This document shows positions 27,283-36,718 of a stretch of DNA of 64,000 nucleotides, piece after piece. The notes beneath the pieces are model-generated. The model was not told where the DNA came from. It saw only the letters and a list, made by a program, of their open reading frames with translations, and did not search any database. This DNA comes from Vibrio sp. SCSIO 43136 (GTDB lineage Bacteria; Pseudomonadota; Gammaproteobacteria; Enterobacterales; Vibrionaceae): contig NZ_CP071849.1 in the NCBI RefSeq assembly GCF_023716565.1, forward strand, positions 62,001-126,000, given 5' to 3'. Every line of letters begins with the position of its first letter. Position 1 is the stretch's first letter. The position numbers and the translations under genes were made by a program.

Positions 27283-27723
27283 ATGAGTAGTCCAATGACA
27301 AAAACATTAGTGATGCAGCAACTGTATATGCGAGAAAATGAGCCCTTTGAGCTAGTAGAGCAGAATCAGGTTGCCAGCACGCCACCTGATGAAAACTACT
27401 TCGCTAAATGGCAGGAGACGAAGCGTGCTTTGGTCATGGCAGACGTTGTCGATACTCATTGGATAAAAACTTGTACGGCAGGTTACGTTACCGAAGTTAT
27501 CTTCCACCAAGACGGCACTTTGCATGAATACCGACTGTTTGATCGCTTCGAAACCTGTGGCGTGTGGCAGTTAGTTCAAGGGATTTTGAATGTTTCCATT
27601 TACAAAGGCGACAACCACTATCAATTCGCAGTGGTCGGTAATAGTAAGGTCAACATTCACTCGGCGATAGAGTATAAAAATGGCGAGTTGCATTCGTATT
27701 TGAAGTTAGGGCAAGTCAAATGA
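27283..27723 (+). CDS. Uncharacterised protein, coupled to GNAT gene
   Basis: A 146-residue soluble protein I do not recognise. It has an even spread of charged and aromatic residues (TAGYVTEVIFHQDGTLHEYRLFDRFETCGVWQLVQGILNVSIYKGDNHYQFAV) suggesting a small beta-rich domain. The GNAT gene starts inside its stop codon (ATGA), so the two are translated together. The ribosome site is weak, and a repeat element lies directly upstream; the in-frame ATG at 27295 is an alternative start. Confidence 0.7.
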   Translation: MSSPMTKTLVMQQLYMRENEPFELVEQNQVASTPPDENYFAKWQETKRALVMADVVDTHWIKTCTAGYVTEVIFHQDGTLHEYRLFDRFETCGVWQLVQGILNVSIYKGDNHYQFAVVGNSKVNIHSAIEYKNGELHSYLKLGQVK

Positions 27724-28196
27724 GTATTCAACTATCAACTTTGTCGGAACACCCTCACGAGATTGAGAAAATTGCACAGTGGTATTTTGACGAATGGGCT
27801 CATACTGCGCCCAACATGACGCAAGCTATGGTCGCTCGAAAAGTCACTGAAAAGTCTATACACCGTGACCAATTCCCTATGGCTTTGGTGGCACACCAAC
27901 AAGACCAGTTGGCAGGCGTATTAGAGCTAAAATATCGAGAAAATAAATATTACCCACAATACGAACATTGGGTGGGAGGTGTTTTCATTGACCCTAGCTA
28001 TCGTAACCAAGGGATTGCAAGTCAACTCCTACTTCGAGCTAAACAGCTTGCGGCCAAGTTCGGCGTTACGGAGCTCTACTTGCAGTGCGAGAGTTTCAAT
28101 ATAGCGCTATATCAAAAACACGGTTTTAAAGCGCTGCATCTTGCTCCACACCATGATATCGAGACAACGATTATGGTGTGCGAGGTCACGAACTGA
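27720..28196 (+). CDS. GNAT-family N-acetyltransferase
   Basis: A 158-residue GCN5-related acetyltransferase. The acetyl-CoA binding motif A is GGVFIDPSYRNQGIASQLLLRAKQLA, and YQKHGFKAL is motif B. It transfers an acetyl group to an unknown amine. Overlaps the previous gene by four bases; the VOC-family gene follows ten bases later. Confidence 0.88.
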   Translation: MSIQLSTLSEHPHEIEKIAQWYFDEWAHTAPNMTQAMVARKVTEKSIHRDQFPMALVAHQQDQLAGVLELKYRENKYYPQYEHWVGGVFIDPSYRNQGIASQLLLRAKQLAAKFGVTELYLQCESFNIALYQKHGFKALHLAPHHDIETTIMVCEVTN

Positions 28197-28206
28197 GGAC
28201 AGTTGA

Positions 28207-28623
28207 TTGAAACAGAACATTGTTCACATCGCTTTGGTGATCGAAGACTATGATGATGCGATTGATTTTTACGTTAATAAGCTTAAGTTCGAGCTCATTG
28301 AAGATACTTATCAGCCTGAGCAAGATAAGCGTTGGGTGGTGGTAGCGCCACCGAATTCGCATGGGGTTACCCTGCTCTTGGCTAAGGCTTCTAAACCGGA
28401 GCAGCACGACTTTATCGGCAACCAAGCGGGTGGCCGTGTATTTTTGTTTCTCAATACCGATGATTTTTGGCGCGATTATGAGCGAATGACCTCTTTGGGC
28501 ATTAAGTTTGTACGAGAGCCAAAAGAGCAAGACTATGGTGTAGTAGCCGTGTTTGAAGACCTTTATGGCAACTTATGGGACTTGCTGCAACTTAACCCTG
28601 ATCACCCTATGGCAAGTCGATAA
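28207..28623 (+). CDS. VOC-family (glyoxalase-like) protein, TTG start
   Basis: A 138-residue vicinal oxygen chelate protein with two beta-alpha-beta repeats (VHIALVIEDYDDAIDFYVNKLKFEL and GVVAVFEDLYGNLWDLLQ). Members include glyoxalases, resistance proteins and dioxygenases. The start is TTG, seven bases after GAGGA; no suitable ATG is available. Last of a three-gene operon with the GNAT gene. Confidence 0.85.
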   Translation: MKQNIVHIALVIEDYDDAIDFYVNKLKFELIEDTYQPEQDKRWVVVAPPNSHGVTLLLAKASKPEQHDFIGNQAGGRVFLFLNTDDFWRDYERMTSLGIKFVREPKEQDYGVVAVFEDLYGNLWDLLQLNPDHPMASR

Positions 28624-28723
28624 AGGCATTGATAAAAGTCGCAGTCTTACTACTTGAGAAGAGTAGACAGAGCGCTATAGTATTAGGAAGTTTAGTAATC
28701 TAATTATCATCAAGGATGAATAC

Positions 28724-28921
28724 ATGCGTCTAATTTTAGCTATCTTGCTGCCTTGGTTTCAGTTTTTCACCATAGGTCGCCCTTTTGCTGGCATTATCTG
28801 TTTGATTTTGCAGCTTACACTGATTGGTTGGTTGCCTGCGGCAATCTGGTCTGTTTATGCTCTGAGCCAATACAAAACCGATAAGAAGATTGAAGAGGCG
28901 CTGGGTAAGTCAGATAGCTAA
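28724..28921 (+). CDS. Pmp3/YqaE-like small membrane protein
   Basis: A 65-residue protein with two transmembrane helices (LILAILLPWFQFFTIG and GIICLILQLTLIGWLPAAIWSVYAL) and a short charged tail. It matches the Pmp3/YqaE family of stress-related membrane proteins. A strong terminator follows. Confidence 0.8.
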   Translation: MRLILAILLPWFQFFTIGRPFAGIICLILQLTLIGWLPAAIWSVYALSQYKTDKKIEEALGKSDS

Positions 28922-28947
28922 CCTTGCTTTTCAGATTGTGAACACTA

Positions 28948-28989
28948 AACACCGAGTCAAAGTATGCCACTTTGGCTCGGTGTTTTTTT
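28948..28989 (+). terminator. Rho-independent terminator
   Basis: A long imperfect stem (AACACCGAG-CAAAGT / ACTTTG-CTCGGTGTT) with a five-base loop ends in seven T residues, after the Pmp3-like gene. Confidence 0.92.
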
Positions 28990-29126
28990 GCCTTAAGTAC
29001 TAGGGTGTGTTGGCCTCGAAAGGTGAACACTGCCCCGCTTACTCTCAATAAGTTGAGTTTTAAAAAGCCTCTCCTATGCTCAAGTAATACCAACAAAAAG
29101 CAACGCAAAGTTGCTGAGGATGAGCA

Positions 29127-30668
29127 ATGAGCAAACCTATCGTCGCCGATAACAAGCCAGTCAAAGTGGAACTGACGGCTGGGGAAGATCAATACTTCTG
29201 TCGCTGTGGGCGCTCCAAAAACCAACCTTACTGCGATGGGTCCCACGCAGGGACGGATTTTAAACCGATGAAGTTTACCCCGAGTGAGTCGGGGGATGCG
29301 TATCTATGTAACTGTAAGCATTCTAATAATTTGCCTTACTGTGATGGTAGCCATAAACAGTTCTCTGTCGAGCAGGTTGGTAAGGAAGGCGTGGGGTTTA
29401 TCCCGTCAAAAGATGTCACACCAAGTGCGGTTGCGACTACCGAAGAGCCCACGGTTGAGTTTATCCATCAATTAGCCAGAGAAGGTCTATCAAAGCTTGG
29501 TCATCACGGCCCGATGACTTCAATGGGGGTTCCTCGTCATCTCTTGCCGCATTGGGATGACTTGCAAGTGATGGTGGCGCAAATGGCGACCAAACCTCTG
29601 ATGGAGGATGTGCCTGTTGCGACGAAATTGGTAGTTGGGCCAAAGGCGAAAAAGCCTCTGGTGCTAGATATCCCGCTGTTTGTTTCTGATATGAGTTTTG
29701 GTGCTCTTTCGGAAGAGGCAAAAATTGCGTTAGCGATGGGCGCTGAATTGGCTGGCACAGGCATATGTTCAGGAGAAGGGGGTATGTTGCCCGAAGAGCA
29801 AGCGGCCAATTCACATTACTTTTATGAGTTGGCGAGTGCCCAATTTGGCTACGATGAAGCTAAGTTAAAACAGGTGCAGGCTTTCCACTTTAAAGGAGGG
29901 CAAGGGGCAAAAACGGGTACGGGCGGGCATTTACCGGGGGCTAAAAACATCGGTAAGATTTCTCAAGTTCGAGGTATTAAGGAAGGCACCGCAGCGGTTT
30001 CCCCTCCTACGTTTAAAGACATAAATAGCGCAGCAGACTTTAAAGCCTTTGCTGACAGGGTACGAGAAGTAACGGGGGGCATTCCGATTGGTTTTAAACT
30101 TAGCGCCAATCATATCGAAGCGGATATTCAATTCGCACTGGATGCCAGTGCTGACTACATCATCTTAGATGGTAGAGGTGGTGGCACTGGTGCCGCCCCT
30201 GAGATGTTCAGGGATCATATTAGCGTACCAACCATTCCCGCACTTGCAAGAGCTCGGCGCTATCTAGACAAGCAGGGCAAAAGTGGTGAAGTGACGTTGA
30301 TCGTGACTGGTGGTCTAAGAGTACCGATGGATTTTGTTAAAGCCTTAGCCCTCGGTGCAGATGGTGTCGCTGTCTCAAACAGTGCGATGCAAGCGATTGG
30401 ATGCGTCGCCGCTCGCATGTGTAATACCAATAACTGCCCGGCGGGGATTGCCACTCAAAAAACGGATCTACGCCAGAGACTGAATGTTGAGAAATCAGCG
30501 AAGCAGTTGTGTAACTTCTTCACCGCTTCGGTTGAGCTGATGCAAGTTATGTCGAGAGCTTGTGGTCATGATGATTTAGGTCAATTCAACATTAATGATC
30601 TTGCTACTTGGAATAAAGAGATGGCCGATCTATCTGGTGTTGCGTATGCGGGGGTAAGCGATCGCTAG
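29127..30668 (+). CDS. FMN glutamate synthase-like protein with two CDGSH motifs
   Basis: A 513-residue fusion. The N-terminus holds two CDGSH iron-sulfur motifs, each with three Cys and one His: Cys25, Cys27, Cys36, His40 and Cys61, Cys63, Cys72, His76. Residues about 115-510 are an FMN-binding glutamate synthase catalytic domain (GLTS), with KTGTGGHLPG, DGRGGGTGAAP and the [3Fe-4S] cysteines Cys426, Cys432 and Cys437. There is no amidotransferase domain, so it is not a standard GOGAT. It may transfer electrons from the CDGSH clusters to an FMN enzyme; its substrate is unknown. Monocistronic with its own terminator. Confidence 0.88.
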   Translation: MSKPIVADNKPVKVELTAGEDQYFCRCGRSKNQPYCDGSHAGTDFKPMKFTPSESGDAYLCNCKHSNNLPYCDGSHKQFSVEQVGKEGVGFIPSKDVTPSAVATTEEPTVEFIHQLAREGLSKLGHHGPMTSMGVPRHLLPHWDDLQVMVAQMATKPLMEDVPVATKLVVGPKAKKPLVLDIPLFVSDMSFGALSEEAKIALAMGAELAGTGICSGEGGMLPEEQAANSHYFYELASAQFGYDEAKLKQVQAFHFKGGQGAKTGTGGHLPGAKNIGKISQVRGIKEGTAAVSPPTFKDINSAADFKAFADRVREVTGGIPIGFKLSANHIEADIQFALDASADYIILDGRGGGTGAAPEMFRDHISVPTIPALARARRYLDKQGKSGEVTLIVTGGLRVPMDFVKALALGADGVAVSNSAMQAIGCVAARMCNTNNCPAGIATQKTDLRQRLNVEKSAKQLCNFFTASVELMQVMSRACGHDDLGQFNINDLATWNKEMADLSGVAYAGVSDR

Positions 30669-30691
30669 TGTCGTCACAAGAGTATTAAAGT

Positions 30692-30715
30692 GCAGCTTTT
30701 TTAAGCTGCCTTTTT
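30692..30715 (+). terminator. Rho-independent terminator
   Basis: GCAGCTT and AAGCTGC with a four-base loop followed by CTTTTT, just after the CDGSH-GltS gene. Confidence 0.9.
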
Positions 30716-31150
30716 GTATATAAGGCCAATTAGCAGGGCTTAATTAGGGCGAATGGAAAAATATTTATGCGAAAAATAGACATTTTTCTCAGCGAGGAGG
30801 GTTGATGTCGAACAACTATGTTTGTTTTTTTATTAACACCCTAAATACAGGCTATTTTGGATAGATTTAATATGGAATAGTTAACGGTAAAAAGGCGTAA
30901 CTTAAGCGCTTATTTTGTCCTTTTCAACGCTGTTCGCAGCTTGTCTGCTTTCCCTGATGCCAAATTTTGCTGGGTTTTTATGCTAAAGTATCCGACCTTG
31001 GATTGAGCTCCACACCGAAAATTTTAACCCATTGAGTCGCTTTTTGGCCCCTTGTGTTGAGGTGAGGTGTTAAGGTGAGCTCGTTGTTTTTCATTGGATA
31101 CGGAGAGAGTCCTACTACTTGCCATGACGAGTAGATGAACATCATATTTT
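30716..31150. other. Long leader region of the BCCT gene
   Basis: About 435 bases without a gene. Short hairpins occur near the end (CTACT/AGTAG around 31115). No strong ribosome site was seen before the BCCT start. The promoter is not obvious by eye. Confidence 0.4.
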
Positions 31151-32761
31151 ATGGGTTTTAAATCAAAAAAATACAGTATAGATTCAACAGATTATCAAGT
31201 CGGTCAAGACAATGTGACCAAGTGGGGGATGGATGTTCATAACTCCGTTTTTACCGCTTCTGCAGGCCTTTCAATTTTATTTATCGTCACGCTGCTGGCT
31301 ATGGTGCCAGAAGATGCCAAAGCCGCAATCGATGCGGTCAAAGGTGCGGTATTAACGCACTTTGATTTCCTATTCATGTGGGGTGGTAACGCCTTTCTAA
31401 TTCTTGCCATTATTCTTGCTATCTCACCGTTAGGTAAGATCCGTTTAGGTGGTGAACATGCCACGGCAGACTACTCGATGCTCTCTTGGATAGCGATGCT
31501 GTTCGCAGCGGGCATGGGTATTGGCCTTATCTTTTGGGGGGTTGCGGAACCTACAGCCTTCTACACCAACTGGTTTGGTACTCCATTAAACGCACAGCCA
31601 TATACTGATGCAGGCCGAGAGCTTGCGCTGGGTGCCACTGTATTCCACTGGGGTCTGCACGCTTGGGCGATTTATGGCATGGCGGCATTGAGCCTAGCCT
31701 ACTTCGTATACAACAAGGGGCTACCTCTGTCGATGCGTTCAGTGTTTTATCCGTTGCTGGGCGACAAAGTATGGGGTAAAGCGGGCGACGTGATTGATGT
31801 GATGACGGTACTCGTGACTCTGTTTGGCCTAGCGACGTCTCTAGGTTTGGGTGGTACCCAAGCGGCGAGTGGTATTAGTCATGTGTTTGGTTTTGATAAC
31901 AGCTTGCTGCTGCAACAGTCAATCATCGTGCTGATCATGGGCCTTGCGATCATCTCGGTTATCCGCGGCATGGATGGTGGCGTGAAGCTTCTAAGCAACC
32001 TAAACATGGTGATTGCGTTTGTTTTCCTTGGATTCATTGCGCTGCTCAACTTCACTACCGTACTAGATTCGGTAGCCACTGCTGTTACTGGATACGTGAA
32101 AAACATTTTGCCATTGAGCCAGACCTCGGGTCGTGAAGATACCACGTGGTTGCATGGCTGGACGGTGTTCTACTGGGCTTGGTGGGTCGCTTACGCGCCA
32201 TTCTTTGGTATGTTTGTAGCCCGAATTTCAAAGGGCCGAACGGTACGTGAATTCTTAGTGTGCGTACTAATCATCCCAACGATTGTGACCACTGCTTGGA
32301 TGTCTGTTTTTGGCGGTGTAGCCATTGAGCAAGTGATTGCTAAAGTGGGACAACTTGGAATAGATCAAGGCATTACTGATGTCTCTTTGAGCTTGTTCTA
32401 CATGCTAGATGCTTACCCAATGGGTGATGTGTTATCTGTGATCGCCGTGGCGCTGATCATTGTGTTCTTCGTCACCACGTTGGATTCAGGTTCAATCGTT
32501 ATCGATGGCATGACGGCGGGGGGCAAGCTTGAAGTACCTGTGAAGCAGAAAGTGATTTGGGCGATCATCTCGGGTGCTATTGCCATGGTGATGCTGTGGA
32601 TTGGTGGTACTCAATCGGTGCAAGCGCTGCAATCCATTACCATTATTGCAGCACTGCCATTTACGGTGATCTTGCTGCTCGGTTGTGTGAGCTTAGTGAA
32701 GGGCTTGTTCACCGAAGTGGAACAGCCGAATTCGTCTTCTACGGTGTCACAAGACAGCTAG
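31151..32761 (+). CDS. BCCT-family betaine/choline/carnitine transporter
   Basis: A 536-residue secondary transporter with about twelve transmembrane helices. The family signature is HGWTVFYWAWWVAYAPFFG followed by RISKGRTVREF, with a long glycine-rich helix 3 (FAAGMGIGLIFWGVAEP). BCCT carriers take up compatible solutes such as glycine betaine or choline for osmoprotection, coupled to Na+ or H+. Ion and substrate cannot be settled from sequence. Its stop and the convergent MFS gene share a bidirectional terminator. Confidence 0.92.
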   Translation: MGFKSKKYSIDSTDYQVGQDNVTKWGMDVHNSVFTASAGLSILFIVTLLAMVPEDAKAAIDAVKGAVLTHFDFLFMWGGNAFLILAIILAISPLGKIRLGGEHATADYSMLSWIAMLFAAGMGIGLIFWGVAEPTAFYTNWFGTPLNAQPYTDAGRELALGATVFHWGLHAWAIYGMAALSLAYFVYNKGLPLSMRSVFYPLLGDKVWGKAGDVIDVMTVLVTLFGLATSLGLGGTQAASGISHVFGFDNSLLLQQSIIVLIMGLAIISVIRGMDGGVKLLSNLNMVIAFVFLGFIALLNFTTVLDSVATAVTGYVKNILPLSQTSGREDTTWLHGWTVFYWAWWVAYAPFFGMFVARISKGRTVREFLVCVLIIPTIVTTAWMSVFGGVAIEQVIAKVGQLGIDQGITDVSLSLFYMLDAYPMGDVLSVIAVALIIVFFVTTLDSGSIVIDGMTAGGKLEVPVKQKVIWAIISGAIAMVMLWIGGTQSVQALQSITIIAALPFTVILLLGCVSLVKGLFTEVEQPNSSSTVSQDS

Positions 32762-32779
32762 TTGCTTGAATAATATTCA

Positions 32780-32806
32780 AACGCCCAGCCAATGTTGCTG
32801 GGCGTT
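32780..32806. terminator. Bidirectional terminator
   Basis: AACGCCCAGC and GCTGGGCGTT form a perfect ten-bp stem with a seven-base loop; T-runs occur on both strands between convergent genes. Confidence 0.88.
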
Positions 32807-32827
32807 TTGCTTTTGGTTTTTCTGAAG

Positions 32828-34039
32828 CTAACGTATATGGCGAACGCAAGTGTTCATTAGCCACAATGCCGTTAGCATTTGAATCACGAAGCAAGCAATG
32901 AACACAGTTTGCACGCCAAGCCATTCAGTGAGATAACCAGAGCTTGCGAGCCCGATAGGCATTAAGAGTTTGAACAGTGAGCCAGTAATGCCTGTTACTC
33001 GACCGAGTACACCCTCATCGAAGGCTTCTTGGCGATAGCTCCAGATGCAAATATTGCTGTATAGCCCGATGGCGGATATCCAGAAAAATCCTGTCACCAG
33101 CGCCCATAGGTTTGAAGCTGCCAGTGGAATGATAAAGCCGACAGCCTCAAGACCGATCGAGCCGATCAATAGCCAACCTAGTCCCCACTTCTTGCGTAGC
33201 TTATCTGCGCTAAACGCTCCAATCAAACCGCCAATGCCAGAGGCGGCAATCAGATAGCTCACACCAACGGAATTTAGTCCTAACTCTGCTTTGGCATAGA
33301 AAATGGCTTGAATCCAAAATACAGCGCCTGTGGTGTTTATTACCATCACTGCTAAGGTGATAAGCCACATATTGCGCTCTTGGTGCAATGCATGCCAACC
33401 ATCTTTAATGGCGGCGAAAGTGCTTTGTGTTTTTGGTCTAGCGGTGGTGTTGAGCTCCAATGAACGCAATTGCCAACACGCCAGTATCAGCAAGAGTGCT
33501 ACGCCGACAAATACATTGTGAATAGTCGCGAGCAGCATGATTGCCCCAGAGAGAACAGGCCCCACGGTTTCCATCACACTGTTTAGTGAACTCATGCGGG
33601 CTGTAGCGGTGTTTTGGCTCTCCTGTGGCAGTGCATTTTTGAGCATCGACAATCGAGCATTATGGTAGCCGTAGTTAAACGCCATCATCAAAAATGCGCA
33701 GGGAAACAGCACCCATAATGGCTGCGCTAGGTACTCTACCGCCAAGTACGAACACAGCACAGTAATGGCCTGTCCGAGTAACATCGCCCGTGACCAGCGC
33801 TTTTTGTCGCTTCGATCGACCCATACTCCTATAAACAATGCCAACAGCAAGTTGGGCAAAAACTCGATGGCTCGCATCCACCCCATCCATTGTGAGGATT
33901 GGGTGAGTTCATAGACCAATAGCGGCAGAGCTAAGGTATAAATCTGGCTGGCAAAGCTAACAAATAGTGCGCTGCTAAATAGGGTGACAAAGGTTTTATT
34001 TTTCCATATCGAGCCTTGAGACTCGGCTAACGTATTCAT
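32828..34039 (-). CDS. MFS exporter
   Basis: A 403-residue transporter with twelve predicted helices, of the MFS_3/enterobactin-exporter-like type (WMGWMRAIEFLPNLLLALFIGVWVDRSDKKRW and YRQEAFDEGVLGRVTGITGSLFKLLMPIG). The reading extends 100 codons further upstream, but the ATG at 34039 has AAGGA eight bases before it and fits the family. It is divergent from the SgrR-type regulator, recalling SgrR control of the sugar exporter gene setA in enterics, so SgrR-like control is likely. Confidence 0.85.
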   Translation of the reverse strand: MNTLAESQGSIWKNKTFVTLFSSALFVSFASQIYTLALPLLVYELTQSSQWMGWMRAIEFLPNLLLALFIGVWVDRSDKKRWSRAMLLGQAITVLCSYLAVEYLAQPLWVLFPCAFLMMAFNYGYHNARLSMLKNALPQESQNTATARMSSLNSVMETVGPVLSGAIMLLATIHNVFVGVALLLILACWQLRSLELNTTARPKTQSTFAAIKDGWHALHQERNMWLITLAVMVINTTGAVFWIQAIFYAKAELGLNSVGVSYLIAASGIGGLIGAFSADKLRKKWGLGWLLIGSIGLEAVGFIIPLAASNLWALVTGFFWISAIGLYSNICIWSYRQEAFDEGVLGRVTGITGSLFKLLMPIGLASSGYLTEWLGVQTVFIACFVIQMLTALWLMNTCVRHIR

Positions 34040-34130
34040 CTTAAAATCCTTTTCATTTTGGTTTGGGTATTTATTATTCAGAAGTAAAAGATGAAGAAAA
34101 ATAGAAAGATTAAATAAGGATTTCACCTTT

Positions 34131-35840
34131 ATGCGGTATTGGTTGGCGTTGGCTTTTTTACGAGACTTTGGCTTTGAATTAGATGAATGGACACCGATTT
34201 CATTGGAGCGTTTGACCAAGGCATTGGCCTGCACCAAACGTAACGCCCAGTTTGTGGTGAAAAAGTTGGTTGAAGAGCGGGTCATTGATTGGCAAGCAGG
34301 GGTCGGAAGAGGCAACTTACCTAAGTTGAAATTGCTCAAGGATCTGGCTGAACCATTGCATTCCCAAGCACGCCAATGGATGCAAGAAGGTAAAACGGAC
34401 CAAGCGCTAATGCTGATTGCGGTTAACGAGCGAGATCAATTTATTGCCGAGTTCGTTAGTCAGTATCAAACAAAATCGCAATCATTGGATATTCTGCAAG
34501 TGCCGTTTTACCGAGCAACTCACAGCCTGGTCCCGAGTGAAATATCACGTCGCAGTGAGCACCATATTGCAAGCTACTTGTACGCTAGACTGTTGCGTTA
34601 CAACCCGGCGACACGATCGCTAGAGGGCGATTTAGCCCAGCGTTGGCAACATCAAGGTGAAGTGTTGCAGCTAACGCTGCGTAAGCAACTCAAGTTCTGG
34701 GATGGTTCACCTTTGACGGCTTATGAGGTGCAAGATGTGTTCGATAATCTGCTTAAAACCGATTCGGTCAGTCTCGGTCTGTTTCACCTGATTGACGAGT
34801 TTAAGGCGTTAGATGCAACAACCTTGCGAGTCCAATCAAAAGCTCTCGCCAACTACCTCCCTATGCTGATGGCAAGAGGTGCGCTTTCTGTGGCCAAATT
34901 GACTAAAAATGGCTGGGTCGGTAGTGGTTCATTTCGACTGGTTGAGCAGACATCTTATCGAACATTGCTGCATGCCTCCGAACACTATCACGGCTTTCGA
35001 CCGTGGCTAGATGGCGTCGAAATCTGGAACATGGGACAAGAAGCCAAAGAGTTCACTTCACATTGCGATATCGTCCATGGCAGTTTGGCCCCAGATACTG
35101 AAGAAGGCTTTTTGCAAAAACAGCAATGGGAACAAGGCTGTATTTACGCTTTTTTTAACCCAAGTCACCATGCTTGGATGAAGCGGTTGAAACATCGGAA
35201 GTGGTTGCAACAGCAGCTACTAAACTTGCCGCTGTCTGGTATCAAAGATGACCTCCTTTATCGCAGATCAGGGGGCATGACCAATCTCGAACCTGTGGTT
35301 CTGGGTAAATGCATAGAGGATATTCCGGTTGAAGGTATTGCGCCATTAAAGGTGCTCACTTACCAGCTATCAGGCCATATAGAAACTGCAGAAAACATTC
35401 TAGAGACTCTCAAAAAAGCTGGAATTAGGGCCAACTTAGAAGTGTTGGCTTATCCTGAATTTGCTAAGCCAGAAATTCAGGCTCTGGCGGACATTATCGT
35501 GTCGGGTGAAGTCTTTAGTGAGCATTTAGAAAGTGCCTGGTTGGGTTGGTTGCTGTGTACCACGACAGTGCAGGCGTGCCTCGGTGGTAAGCTAATGCAA
35601 TCTACCAAAAATCAGGTGTTTGAGGCACTCAAACTAAGCGATGAAACCTCTCGAATAAACGCTTATCGACGCATTGAAAAGGCATTGATTAAGAAAGGCT
35701 TGTACTTGCCACTTTTTCAATGTGGGCAGGATATGCGGATATCGAATAAACTCTCTACCATGGAACTACTGGCCAATGGTTGGATTGACTTCAATCAGGT
35801 GGTATTTCAAACCAGCAACCAATCAGGGATTGAGCAATGA
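34131..35840 (+). CDS. SgrR-family transcriptional regulator
   Basis: A 569-residue protein with an N-terminal winged helix (residues about 20-70, TPISLERLTKALACTKRNAQFVVKKLVEERVIDW) and a C-terminal family-5 solute-binding domain (LEGDLAQRWQHQGEVLQLTLRKQLKFWDGSPLTAYEVQDVF). SgrR binds sugar-phosphate-like ligands and activates stress genes; this homologue likely senses a small molecule and controls the divergent MFS exporter. AAGGA precedes the ATG. Coupled by ATGA to the GNAT gene. Confidence 0.85.
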   Translation: MRYWLALAFLRDFGFELDEWTPISLERLTKALACTKRNAQFVVKKLVEERVIDWQAGVGRGNLPKLKLLKDLAEPLHSQARQWMQEGKTDQALMLIAVNERDQFIAEFVSQYQTKSQSLDILQVPFYRATHSLVPSEISRRSEHHIASYLYARLLRYNPATRSLEGDLAQRWQHQGEVLQLTLRKQLKFWDGSPLTAYEVQDVFDNLLKTDSVSLGLFHLIDEFKALDATTLRVQSKALANYLPMLMARGALSVAKLTKNGWVGSGSFRLVEQTSYRTLLHASEHYHGFRPWLDGVEIWNMGQEAKEFTSHCDIVHGSLAPDTEEGFLQKQQWEQGCIYAFFNPSHHAWMKRLKHRKWLQQQLLNLPLSGIKDDLLYRRSGGMTNLEPVVLGKCIEDIPVEGIAPLKVLTYQLSGHIETAENILETLKKAGIRANLEVLAYPEFAKPEIQALADIIVSGEVFSEHLESAWLGWLLCTTTVQACLGGKLMQSTKNQVFEALKLSDETSRINAYRRIEKALIKKGLYLPLFQCGQDMRISNKLSTMELLANGWIDFNQVVFQTSNQSGIEQ

Positions 35841-36604
35841 ACCCACAACAGATCATGGATTTGTATAACCAGCACGAACGTGTCGACTTAACTCTGTCAG
35901 GGTATGACAAAGTGGCAAGTAAGGAAGTGGTGAAGTTTGTCTCTCAAGACAAATATGGCAGCTTCGTCTCATATTTCAATTTCTCGGAGCAAGATGCGCA
36001 GCAGGTTATCGATCAAGAGGTGGCTTACTTTAAAGCGCGTGACCTCAATTTTGAATGGAAGACTTACGATACTGATCATCCTGAAAATATTGCTCAGGTA
36101 CTGATAGAAAAAGGGTTTGTTGCCGACGAGCCAGAATCATTCATGGTGCTAGATGTAGTCAGTGCCCACCTTGATAGTAAAAGGGACGAATTATGCACGG
36201 AAGTAAGTGATTACGAGGGCATTCGTGATGCGATTAAAGTGCAAGAGCAAGTATGGGGTGGAGATTTTAGTGGCAAACTTGCCCATCTTGTTGCGATGAA
36301 AACCAAAACACCCGATCAAATTACGATTTACGTGGTGTACGAGCAAGGAGAACCAGTGTCGTCGGCTTGGATTATCTATAACCATTCCAGTCCGTTTGCA
36401 GGCATTTGGGGCGGCAGTACTTTGAGTTCGCACCGTGGGCAAGGCCATTATACGGCGCTACTGAACAAGCGTATCTGTGATGCAAAAGCCCGTGGTATCA
36501 AGTATCTCACCATTGATGCATCAGACATGAGTCGCCCAATAGTGGCAAAGCATGGTTTTGAGTTTATTACCAAAACCACACCGTATTTATTTGACGCCCA
36601 TTAA
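35837..36604 (+). CDS. GNAT-family N-acetyltransferase
   Basis: A 255-residue GNAT protein with a long N-terminal region and the acetyl-CoA motif GGSTLSSHRGQGHYTALLNKRICDAKARG, then VAKHGFEFITKTTPYLF. Overlaps the SgrR-type regulator by four bases, so the two act in one operon. Substrate unknown. Confidence 0.85.
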   Translation: MNPQQIMDLYNQHERVDLTLSGYDKVASKEVVKFVSQDKYGSFVSYFNFSEQDAQQVIDQEVAYFKARDLNFEWKTYDTDHPENIAQVLIEKGFVADEPESFMVLDVVSAHLDSKRDELCTEVSDYEGIRDAIKVQEQVWGGDFSGKLAHLVAMKTKTPDQITIYVVYEQGEPVSSAWIIYNHSSPFAGIWGGSTLSSHRGQGHYTALLNKRICDAKARGIKYLTIDASDMSRPIVAKHGFEFITKTTPYLFDAH

Positions 36605-36648
36605 GGCAAAACTTTAACTTGCCTTGGCGATATCACATCACTTACGCA

Positions 36649-36718
36649 AAAGAAAAGCAGGCTTTAAGGCCTGCTAAGATAGCGACAGATGTGGGGAAGT
36701 AGTAAAGGGGAGTTTACT
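36649..36718 (-). ncRNA. Candidate small RNA 3-prime end (minus strand)
   Basis: On the minus strand a hairpin (AGTAAA/TTTACT, 36701-36718) is followed by a C-rich single-stranded stretch and a GCAGGC-GCCTGC stem (36657-36674) ending in TTTTCTTTT, a typical intrinsic terminator. No minus-strand gene lies upstream for it to terminate. The 5-prime end is not known. Confidence 0.35.
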
